Shown in pieces: positions 8,504-13,538 of a DNA stretch of 13,538 bases (the first letter of the stretch is position 1; every line of letters begins with the position of its first letter). The DNA comes from an uncultured Bacilli bacterium (lineage in GTDB: Bacteria > Bacillota_I > Bacilli_A > RFN20 > CAG-826): positions 1 to 13,538 of the forward strand of contig CAJOQN010000013.1 in NCBI GenBank assembly GCA_905236535.1, given 5' to 3'. Under the pieces are notes generated by a model that did not search any database, was not told where the DNA came from, and was given only the letters and a program-made list of their open reading frames with translations. Both the position numbers and the translations under genes were made by a program.

Positions 8504-8519
8504 TAGAAAGCAACTATTA
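8501..8519 (+). other. small inverted repeat over the rplW stop
   Basis: TAATAG (8501-8506, including the rplW stop) is complementary to CTATTA (8514-8519) with a 7-nt loop AAAGCAA. It lies in the largest gap of the operon (8504-8547, 44 bases). The stem is A/T-dominated and weak, with no T-run after it, so it is not a terminator; it could be an mRNA processing element or chance. Confidence 0.3.
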
Positions 8520-8547
8520 ATTCCCGTATTATAGGAGGAAAAACAAA

Positions 8548-9375
8548 ATGCCAATTAGAAAGTACAACCCTACGACTCCTAGCCGTAGAGCGATGACCAA
8601 CTCGACATTTGAAGAAGTTACGACAAGCACTCCTGAGAAAAGCCTATTAGTTTCACTTAAACGCACCGGTGGTAGAAACAACGAAGGTAAAATTACCTGC
8701 CGCCACATCGGTGGAGGCAATAAACGTAAATATCGTATTATTGACTTCAAACGTAATAAGGATGATGTCCCAGCTACTGTCAAAACCATCGAGTATGATC
8801 CAAACAGAAACGCCAGAATTTGCTTACTCGCGTACGCTGATGGCGAGAAGAGATATATTCTCGCCCCAAAAGACATCAAAGTCGGAGATAAAGTTATCTC
8901 TGGTGAAGCTACTGATATCATCGTCGGTAATGCTCTCAAATTAAAGAACATTCCTGATGGTACCTTCATCCACAACATCGAACTCAAACCTGGCAAGGGT
9001 GGACAAATGTGCCGTTCCGCTGGAACAAGCGCTCAAGTCCTCGGTTCCGAAGGAAAATATGTCATCCTTCGTCTTGCTTCCGGTGAAGTCAGACTCGTCC
9101 TCGGTGAATGCCGTGCGACCATCGGTCTTGTTGGAAATGAAGATTATAACTTAATCAATAAAGGCAAAGCTGGTAAAACCAGATGGCAAGGAACAAGACC
9201 TACAGTCCGTGGTTCAGTTATGAACCCAGTCGATCACCCACATGGTGGTGGTGAAGGTAAGTGTCCTGTCGGTCGTGACGCGCCACGTACCCCATGGGGT
9301 AAACGTGCTCTTGGTGTCAAGACAAGAAAAACAAAGAAAGCTAGTACGAAATTAATCGTACGTAGACGTAAATAG
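8548..9375 (+). CDS. rplB: 50S ribosomal protein L2
   Basis: A 275-residue L2 of usual length. L2 is an essential 23S rRNA-binding protein needed for subunit association and close to the peptidyl transferase centre. Visible hallmarks: KYNPTTPSRR at the N-terminus, KRTGGRNNEGKITCRHIGGG, the YRIIDFKR OB-fold region, the ELKPGKGGQMCRSAGTSAQV segment and the C-terminal NPVDHPHGGGEG with the conserved histidines 230 and 232. AGGAGG at 8533-8538 sits nine bases before the ATG. The gene follows the 44-base gap after rplW. Confidence 0.98.
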   Translation: MPIRKYNPTTPSRRAMTNSTFEEVTTSTPEKSLLVSLKRTGGRNNEGKITCRHIGGGNKRKYRIIDFKRNKDDVPATVKTIEYDPNRNARICLLAYADGEKRYILAPKDIKVGDKVISGEATDIIVGNALKLKNIPDGTFIHNIELKPGKGGQMCRSAGTSAQVLGSEGKYVILRLASGEVRLVLGECRATIGLVGNEDYNLINKGKAGKTRWQGTRPTVRGSVMNPVDHPHGGGEGKCPVGRDAPRTPWGKRALGVKTRKTKKASTKLIVRRRK

Positions 9376-9394
9376 TGAAAGGAGAAAATGATTT

Positions 9395-9682
9395 ATGGCA
9401 AGAAGTTTGAAAAAAGGCGCCTTCGTCGATGCTTCATTAATGAAGAAAGTCGAAAAATTAAACGCTGATAACAAAAAAGAAATCATTAAGACCTGGTCTC
9501 GTAGATCCACCATCTATCCAGACTTCGTCGGACACACTTTCGCTGTTTATAACGGAAAAGAACATATCTCTGTCTATGTTACTGAAGATATGGTCGGCCA
9601 CAAGCTCGGTGAATTCTCTCCAACGAGAAAATACACTGGTCATAGTGGAAACAACGCTGCCGACAAAGCAGCGAAGAAATAA
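9395..9682 (+). CDS. rpsS: 30S ribosomal protein S19
   Basis: A 95-residue S19 of normal length, which binds the 30S head with S13 near the A-site tRNA. The signature is complete: MARSLKKGAFVD, IKTWSRRSTIYPDFVGHTF, VYNGKEHISVYVTEDMVGHK and LGEFSPTRKY.GH at the end. AAAGGAG (9378-9384) is ten bases from ATG 9395; an ATG at 9388 is out of frame. Confidence 0.98.
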   Translation: MARSLKKGAFVDASLMKKVEKLNADNKKEIIKTWSRRSTIYPDFVGHTFAVYNGKEHISVYVTEDMVGHKLGEFSPTRKYTGHSGNNAADKAAKK

Positions 9683-9693
9683 GGAGGTTCATC

Positions 9694-10155
9694 ATGGCTA
9701 CTAAGAAAGTTAAAGAAGAACTCAAAGAAGAAGTCAAAACTGAAGAAGCTCCTAAAGCTAAGAGAGCCACGAAGAAAGCTGAAAAAGCTCCAAAAGAGAC
9801 AAAACCTGCTAAGGTTATGCCAACCGAAGCTAAAGCTACTGCTCTCAATGTGAGAGTCACTCCACGCAAAGCTAGACTCGTCATCGACCTCATTAGAGGT
9901 AAAGATGTCAAAGTCGCCTTAGGAATCTTAGAAAACCTCAACAAAGCGGCGAGTGAACCAGTCATGAAAGTCCTCAAGTCCGCGGCGGCCAATGCCACCA
10001 ACAACTTCGGGATGGACGAAGACAAATTATATGTCGCGGAAATCTATGCCAACGATGGTCTTAGAATGAAGCGTTATCTTCCAAGAGCCAAAGGCTCTGC
10101 CTCTGGTCTTGTCAAGAGAAATAGCCACATTACCGTTGTGGTCAAAATGAGATAG
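9694..10155 (+). CDS. rplV: 50S ribosomal protein L22, with charged N-terminal extension
   Basis: L22 binds 23S rRNA and sends a beta-hairpin into the peptide tunnel; its globular part is at the tunnel exit. The canonical body begins near residue 45 (ATALNVRVTPRKARLVIDLI) and includes ANATNNFGMD, the tunnel hairpin around RYLPRAKGSASGLVKRNSHI and a VVVKMR end. Residues 1-44 are an additional Lys/Glu/Ala/Pro-rich extension, making 153 residues against about 113 in Bacillus. The start is supported by AAGGAGG at 9681-9687, seven bases before the ATG. Met42 (9817) would give a standard-length protein, but the only purine run before it (AAGG, 9811-9814) is two bases away. The extension resembles the linker of the L5 fusion in composition. 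Confidence 0.97.
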   Translation: MATKKVKEELKEEVKTEEAPKAKRATKKAEKAPKETKPAKVMPTEAKATALNVRVTPRKARLVIDLIRGKDVKVALGILENLNKAASEPVMKVLKSAAANATNNFGMDEDKLYVAEIYANDGLRMKRYLPRAKGSASGLVKRNSHITVVVKMR

Positions 10156-10170
10156 AAAGGAGAATAATTC

Positions 10171-10833
10171 ATGGGTCAAAAAGTTAATCCAGTTGGAATG
10201 AGAGTCGGAATCTACCGTTCTTGGAATTCGCGTTGGTACGCGGATAAAAAAGATTTCCATGTCTTCTTAAACCAAGATATTAAAATCCGTAACTATCTCG
10301 AAACAGCCCTTAAGAAAGCTTCCTTATCTCACGTCGAAATCGAAAGAGTGAAAACCGATAAAGGTTACACAGTGACCATCAGTTGCTTTGTCGTCTTAGT
10401 CGGTGTCGCCATCGGTCAAGAAGGTAAAAATAGTGAAGCCCTCAAAAAGGACTTACAAAAATTCGTCGGCAAGACTGACGTTGTCAAACTTGACATCGTC
10501 CAAGTCGAAAATCCTGACTTTGATGCCAAGATTGTTGCCGAAAGAATTGCCAAACAATTAGAAGAAAGAGCGTCTTTTAGAACTGTTCAAAAGAAAGCTA
10601 TTCAAACCGTTAGAAAAGCGGGCGCGAAGGGATGCCGTACTGTCATCTCTGGTCGTCTCGGTGGCGCGGATATCGCGAGAAGCGAAGGTTATAAAGAAGG
10701 AATTATTCCTCTTCATACCTTACGTAGTGATATCGACTACGCTTGCACCACAGCCTCCACTCAATATGGTCGCTTAGGTGTTAAAGTGTGGATCTGCCGT
10801 GGTGAAGTTCGTCCTACTAAGAAAGGAGAATAA
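10171..10833 (+). CDS. rpsC: 30S ribosomal protein S3
   Basis: A 220-residue S3, of usual length. It lies at the mRNA entry channel and contributes to the ribosomal helicase activity. It starts MGQKVNPVGMRVGI; a type II KH domain covers about 39-107, with its GxxG loop GQEG at 82-85; the C-terminal domain shows ISGRLGGADIARSE (GRLGG 161-165) and PLHTLRSDIDYA and ends KVWICRGE. AAAGGAG (10156-10162) is eight bases from the ATG. Confidence 0.98.
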   Translation: MGQKVNPVGMRVGIYRSWNSRWYADKKDFHVFLNQDIKIRNYLETALKKASLSHVEIERVKTDKGYTVTISCFVVLVGVAIGQEGKNSEALKKDLQKFVGKTDVVKLDIVQVENPDFDAKIVAERIAKQLEERASFRTVQKKAIQTVRKAGAKGCRTVISGRLGGADIARSEGYKEGIIPLHTLRSDIDYACTTASTQYGRLGVKVWICRGEVRPTKKGE

Positions 10834-10838
10834 TAACC

Positions 10839-11249
10839 ATGTTACAACCAAAAAGAGTGAAATACCGTCGTCCACATATTATTAAATATGAAGGACATAC
10901 CAAAGCCGGTGCAACCATCGCCTTTGGAAAATATGGCTTACAAGCCTGTGAAGGTAATTGGATTACCGCCAGACAAATTGAAGCCGCTCGTGTCGTTCTC
11001 TCACGTTATACCAAAAGAGGTGGACAAGTGTACGTCCGTATCTTCCCGCATCTTGCTAAAACACAAAAAGCCGCTGGCACCCGTATGGGTTCTGGTAAAG
11101 GTACACCAGAGTCTTGGGTCGCCGTTGTCAAGGAAGGCCGCGTGATGTTTGAAATCGGTGGTGTTCCTGAAGAAATGGCCATGGAAGCTCTTCGCTTAGC
11201 AGCCTACAAGCTCCCAATCAAGTGCCGCGTCATCAAGAAAGGAGAATAA
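10839..11249 (+). CDS. rplP: 50S ribosomal protein L16
   Basis: A 136-residue L16, which organises the A-site region of the 50S subunit near the base of the central protuberance. Family motifs: MLQPKRVKYRR, FGKYGLQACEGNWITARQIE, the conserved RMGSGKGTPE (Arg82 corresponds to the hydroxylated Arg81 of E. coli; whether it is modified here is unknown) and EALRLAAYKLPIK. AAAGGAG (10822-10828) overlaps the end of rpsC, ten bases from the ATG. The gap to rpsC is five bases. Confidence 0.98.
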   Translation: MLQPKRVKYRRPHIIKYEGHTKAGATIAFGKYGLQACEGNWITARQIEAARVVLSRYTKRGGQVYVRIFPHLAKTQKAAGTRMGSGKGTPESWVAVVKEGRVMFEIGGVPEEMAMEALRLAAYKLPIKCRVIKKGE

Positions 11250-11255
11250 TGATTT

Positions 11256-11453
11256 ATGAAAATTAACGAAGTCAGAGAAATGTCCAATGACGAATTAAAT
11301 GAAAAACTTTATTCTCTTAGAGAACAATTATTTGAGCTCCGCAGAAAGAAAGCTGTTGGAGCCCTCGAACATGGTGAAGAAGTTCGCTTTGTGAGAAAAG
11401 ATATCGCGAGAGTCCTTATGGTCTTAAGCGAAAGAAAGAATGCTAGTAAATAA
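11256..11453 (+). CDS. rpmC: 50S ribosomal protein L29
   Basis: A 65-residue L29, an alpha-helical hairpin at the tunnel exit next to L23. Visible are MKINEVREMSNDEL, LREQLFELRRKKAVGALEH and the second helix VRKDIARVLMVLSERK. Length is normal, without an extension. AAAGGAG (11238-11244) lies 11 bases from the ATG; an ATG at 11249 overlapping the rplP stop is out of frame. Confidence 0.97.
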   Translation: MKINEVREMSNDELNEKLYSLREQLFELRRKKAVGALEHGEEVRFVRKDIARVLMVLSERKNASK

Positions 11454-11458
11454 GGAGG
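11452..11458 (+). promoter_or_regulatory. Shine-Dalgarno site deciding the rpsQ start
   Basis: AAGGAGG overlaps the rpmC stop. It is three bases from ATG 11462 but nine bases from the in-frame ATG 11468, so the second is the better start. Confidence 0.75.
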
Positions 11459-11467
11459 AAAATGATC

Positions 11468-11803
11468 ATGGAAAGAAAAGTTGCGGCTCGCCGTGCTATT
11501 CAAGGTGTAGTTGTTTCCGATAAGAATGCCAAGACCATCGTCGTCCTTGTTGAAACACATAAAAGACATCCTAAATATGGAAAACGCGTGAAATATTCTA
11601 AAAAGTATTACGCGCACGATGAAAACAACGAAGCCAAAGTTGGTGATACCGTCACCATCATGGAAACTCGTCCATTAAGTGCGACCAAACGCTTCAGACT
11701 CGTCTCTATCGATAAGAAAGCCGTCGAAGATGTCGTCGTCAAGGAAGAGGAAGCCGTTGAAGAAGTCATCGAAGAAAATAAAGAAGAAAAGGAGGCCGAA
11801 TAG
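11468..11803 (+). CDS. rpsQ: 30S ribosomal protein S17, with acidic C-terminal tail
   Basis: S17 is a primary 16S rRNA binder with an OB fold. The body (about 1-84) shows QGVVVSDKNAKTIVVLVETH, YGKRVKYSKKYYAHDE and the signature IMETRPLSATKRFRLV. A Glu/Val/Lys-rich tail of about 24 residues (88-111) follows, giving 111 residues against about 87 in Bacillus. The start at 11468 was preferred to 11462 on ribosome-site spacing (difference two residues). The tail's final codons include AAGGAGG, used as the ribosome site of rplN. Confidence 0.96.
   Translation: MERKVAARRAIQGVVVSDKNAKTIVVLVETHKRHPKYGKRVKYSKKYYAHDENNEAKVGDTVTIMETRPLSATKRFRLVSIDKKAVEDVVVKEEEAVEEVIEENKEEKEAE
11789..11795 (+). promoter_or_regulatory. 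rplN ribosome binding site inside the rpsQ tail
   Basis: AAGGAGG is embedded in the last Lys-Glu-Ala codons of rpsQ, 11 bases before ATG 11807. It thus serves as both coding sequence and ribosome site, which may couple rplN translation to rpsQ. Confidence 0.7.
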
Positions 11804-11806
11804 TTT

Positions 11807-12181
11807 ATGATTCAAACTGAAACCAACCTCGTCGTTGCCGATAACAGTGGTGCACGTCGTGTTCGCGCCTTCCGCTTATATGGAGGAAGCTATCGTAAAT
11901 CTTCTTCCATCGGCGATATCGTCTTATGCGCTGTCAAAGATGCAGTGCCAGGCGGTAAAGTCAAAAAAGGTGATATCGTTAGATGTGTCATCGTGAGAAC
12001 TAAGAAAGCTATTCAAAGAAGCAATGGTTCCACAATCGCCTTCGACGATAACGCCGTGGTCATCATCAACGAAGATGGCACCCCAATCGGTACCCGTGTC
12101 TTCGGTCCTGTGGCCCGTGAATTAAGAGAAAAAGGTGAAGGATTCATGAAGATTGTCTCCTTAGCACCTGAAGTCTTATAA
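11807..12181 (+). CDS. rplN: 50S ribosomal protein L14
   Basis: A 124-residue L14, part of an intersubunit bridge with 16S rRNA. It begins MIQTETNLVVADNSGARRV and contains PGGKVKKGDIVRCVIVRTKK, FDDNAVVIIN, GTRVFGPVARELRE and the C-terminal FMKIVSLAPEVL. Compared with Bacillus L14 it has two extra residues between RELRE and FMKIV. No low-complexity tail. Its TAA stop overlaps the rplX ribosome site. Confidence 0.98.
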   Translation: MIQTETNLVVADNSGARRVRAFRLYGGSYRKSSSIGDIVLCAVKDAVPGGKVKKGDIVRCVIVRTKKAIQRSNGSTIAFDDNAVVIINEDGTPIGTRVFGPVARELREKGEGFMKIVSLAPEVL

Positions 12182-12186
12182 GGAGG
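12180..12186 (+). promoter_or_regulatory. Shine-Dalgarno site deciding the rplX start
   Basis: AAGGAGG overlaps the rplN stop. ATG 12189 is only two bases away; the in-frame ATG 12195 is eight bases away and is the probable start. Confidence 0.75.
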
Positions 12187-12194
12187 TTATGACA

Positions 12195-12500
12195 ATGAAA
12201 TTACATGTAGGTGATAAAGTCATCGTCATCGCTGGAAACGATAAGGGAAAGACCGGCACCATTCAAAAGGTCTATCCAAAACTCAACAGAGTGGTCGTTG
12301 AAAACGTTAACGTCCGTAAGAAAAACAGAAAACCAACTCAACAAAACCCAGAAGGTAGTGTCGTTGAAGTCTACGCTCCAATCGATGCTAGCAATGTCGC
12401 GATTGTTGATCCTAAGACCAAAAAGGCCACTAGAGTGGGCTATAAGATGGTCAAAGGTAATAAAGTCCGCTACGCAAAGAAAAGCGGCGAAAAACTTTAA
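12195..12500 (+). CDS. rplX: 50S ribosomal protein L24
   Basis: A 101-residue L24, an assembly-initiating 23S rRNA binder near the tunnel exit. A KOW motif occupies about residues 5-36 (VGDKVIVIAGNDKGKTGTIQ), followed by NVNVRKKNRKPTQQNPEG and a C-terminal KKATRVGYK region. Starting at MKLHVGDKV matches the family better than ATG 12189, which would add two residues. It precedes the rplE fusion gene by 15 bases. Confidence 0.97.
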   Translation: MKLHVGDKVIVIAGNDKGKTGTIQKVYPKLNRVVVENVNVRKKNRKPTQQNPEGSVVEVYAPIDASNVAIVDPKTKKATRVGYKMVKGNKVRYAKKSGEKL

Positions 12501-12501
12501 T

Positions 12502-12506
12502 GGAGG
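12502..12506 (+). promoter_or_regulatory. ribosome binding site of the DUF2188-L5 fusion
   Basis: GGAGG sits nine bases before ATG 12516, so initiation at the DUF2188-like domain is well supported. An ATG at 12509 is two bases away and would give only a two-codon frame. Confidence 0.8.
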
Positions 12507-12515
12507 AATGGACTA

Positions 12516-13538
12516 ATGGCAGAAAAAAGTAAACCAATGAAAGTCTACCACGTCACAAAACGTGCCAAAGACGACAAATGGACCATTAAAATCGAAGGCT
12601 CCACTAAAGTTATTAAACTCTTTGATAGTCGTGATGAAGCCAGCGTTTTCTGCGAACAACTCGCTGAAAACCAAGACGCTCTTCTCAAATATCATGCTTC
12701 CCATGGTCCAAATAAGGGCCGTATCATCGAAGTCTATAATAGTCGTACTCAAGATCCTAGCACTTTCAGTGAATGGTTAAAGAAGAGTGAAGAAGAGGAA
12801 GACGAATTAGCTAGAGAAGAAGAAATTCAAAAAGCTGAAGAAGCCAAAAAGGCCGAATCTGTCAAAGAAGAAAAGAAAGCTTCTGCTAAGAAAGCCGAAA
12901 AGGAAGAAAAAGCCGAAGAGCCAGCCAAAGAAGAAAAGAAAGAAGAAGCTCCTAAGGCTGAGAAAAAACCTGAACCAAAAGCCGAAGAAGTTAAAAAGGC
13001 TCCAAAGGCTGAAGTGAAGGAAGCTCCAAAAGCGGAAAAGAAAGCTCCGGCGAAAAAGGAAGCCAAACCTCTTCCAAAGGCTCAATTCAATCGTTTAAGA
13101 GAAAAATATCTTAACGAAGTTAAACCAGCATTAATGGATGAATTCAAATATGAATCCGTGATGCAAATCCCATCCATCAACAAGGTCGTCATCAACTTAG
13201 GTGTTGGAGACGCTCTCCAAGATGCGAAGAGACTTGAAGAAGCCGTCAGTGAACTCGCGACCATCACTGGTCAAAAGCCAATTATTACCAAAGCGAAGAA
13301 ATCTGTCGCCGCCTTCAAACTCAGAGAAGGTCAAGAAATCGGATGTAAAGTTACCCTTCGTGGTCAAAGAATGTATGAATTCTTAGATAAACTCATCTCC
13401 ATTTCTCTTCCACGTGTTCGTGACTTCCGTGGTGTCTCCCGTAACGCCTTCGATGGCCGTGGAAACTACACCTTAGGTGTCAAAGAACAATTAATCTTCC
13501 CTGAAATCGATTACGATAAGGTTCAAAAGGTCCGTGGT
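12516..13538 (+). CDS. rplE: DUF2188-like domain fused to 50S ribosomal protein L5, 3'-truncated
   Basis: The frame is open for 341 codons to the window edge. Residues about 8-76 resemble DUF2188 (a small domain of unknown function): VYHVTKR, KWTIKIEGS, KLFDSRDEA, a helix, then KYHASHGPNKGRI. Residues 89-190 are a Lys/Glu/Ala/Pro-rich linker with three APKAE units (145-149, 162-166, 170-174). From about 191 the protein is L5: FNRLREKYLNEVKPALMDEF, VVINLGVGDA, TGQKPIITKAKKS, LREGQEIGCKVTLRG, SLPRVRDFRGVS and EQLIFPEIDYDKV; roughly 28 C-terminal residues lie outside the window. L5 binds 5S rRNA in the central protuberance and contacts P-site tRNA and S13. Position after rplX is canonical for rplE. 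GGAGG supports the upstream start. The only in-frame alternative seen near L5 is GTG 13014, preceded by a weak AAAGG at 13004. L5 identity is very sure; the DUF2188 assignment is by eye. Confidence 0.93.
   Translation, partial: MAEKSKPMKVYHVTKRAKDDKWTIKIEGSTKVIKLFDSRDEASVFCEQLAENQDALLKYHASHGPNKGRIIEVYNSRTQDPSTFSEWLKKSEEEEDELAREEEIQKAEEAKKAESVKEEKKASAKKAEKEEKAEEPAKEEKKEEAPKAEKKPEPKAEEVKKAPKAEVKEAPKAEKKAPAKKEAKPLPKAQFNRLREKYLNEVKPALMDEFKYESVMQIPSINKVVINLGVGDALQDAKRLEEAVSELATITGQKPIITKAKKSVAAFKLREGQEIGCKVTLRGQRMYEFLDKLISISLPRVRDFRGVSRNAFDGRGNYTLGVKEQLIFPEIDYDKVQKVRG
12780..13082 (+). repeat. low-complexity Lys/Glu/Ala/Pro linker segment of rplE
   Basis: Purine-rich coding sequence (GAA/AAG/AAA/GCC/CCA codons) for linker residues 89-190. 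It contains imperfect repeats coding APKAE at 12948-12962, 12999-13013 and 13023-13037. It is predicted to be disordered or a charged helix, and the composition is like the L22 extension (9694-9825). Confidence 0.7.

Noticed and set aside
9817..10155. L22 starting at Met42, giving the standard family length.
   Set aside because: The only purine run before ATG 9817 (AAGG) ends two bases away, while ATG 9694 has AAGGAGG at seven bases.
12509..12517. Two-codon frame ATG GAC TAA overlapping the rplE start, as a possible leader peptide.
   Set aside because: It is only two bases from GGAGG, too near for initiation; it is more likely incidental.
12490..12520. Possible frameshift or assembly error creating the DUF2188-L5 fusion.
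   Set aside because: rplX ends normally at 12500, a separate ribosome site and ATG follow, and the frame is open through domain, linker and L5 with codon use like its neighbours.
12807..13085. Antisense open frames with Phe/Ser/Leu-rich predicted proteins opposite the rplE linker.
   Set aside because: They are reverse complements of Lys/Glu/Ala codon runs, without a ribosome site, and mirror coding sequence on the + strand.
1..13538. tRNA or rRNA genes, CRISPR arrays, insertion sequences.
   Set aside because: No cloverleaf-like segments, regularly spaced repeats, transposase motifs or terminal inverted repeats were seen.

Overview
The window covers the junction between an accessory surface-protein locus (bases 1 to about 6180) and the 5' part of a canonical S10-spc ribosomal protein operon (about 6290 to the right edge). 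All genes are on the + strand. Strong AAGGAGG-type ribosome binding sites, an AT-rich genome, Bacilli-like ribosomal protein sequences and lysine/glutamate/alanine-rich extensions on several ribosomal proteins suggest an uncultured Firmicutes lineage near the Bacilli/Mollicutes boundary (RF39-, Acholeplasma- or Erysipelotrichia-like). UGA appears to be a stop codon: no reading frame contains an internal TGA and every Trp is TGG. This argues against the Mycoplasma/Spiroplasma code. The taxonomic placement is an inference from protein similarity by eye.

Region 1 (2-5023) is a 5'-truncated giant RHS/YD-repeat protein. It has a DNRLRE-like N-terminal region, scattered YD repeats, an RHS-associated core and a C-terminal variable tail that starts with a membrane helix. 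Region 2 (5020-6177) is an unrecognised, cysteine-rich protein with one N-terminal membrane helix. Its start overlaps the RHS stop as ATGA, so the two are probably translationally coupled.

Region 3 (6178-6455) holds a weak candidate terminator, a very good sigma-A-type promoter (TTGACA, 17 bp, TATAGT) and a leader of about 130 nt with two predicted hairpins, one capped by a GTGA tetraloop.

Region 4 is rpsJ-rplC-rplD-rplW-rplB-rpsS-rplV-rpsC-rplP-rpmC-rpsQ-rplN-rplX-rplE in the standard order, tightly packed, with nearly every gene preceded by its own Shine-Dalgarno sequence. These genes supply the 23S and 16S rRNA-binding proteins of the tunnel, peptidyl-transferase surroundings, decoding entry and central protuberance.

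The most striking observation is at the right edge. The rplE gene is not a simple L5: an N-terminal domain resembling DUF2188 (residues about 8-76) is joined in frame through a Lys/Glu/Ala/Pro-rich linker of about 100 residues to a normal L5 body (residues about 191 onward, cut by the window end). Extra charged tails also occur on L22, L3, S17 and, modestly, L23.
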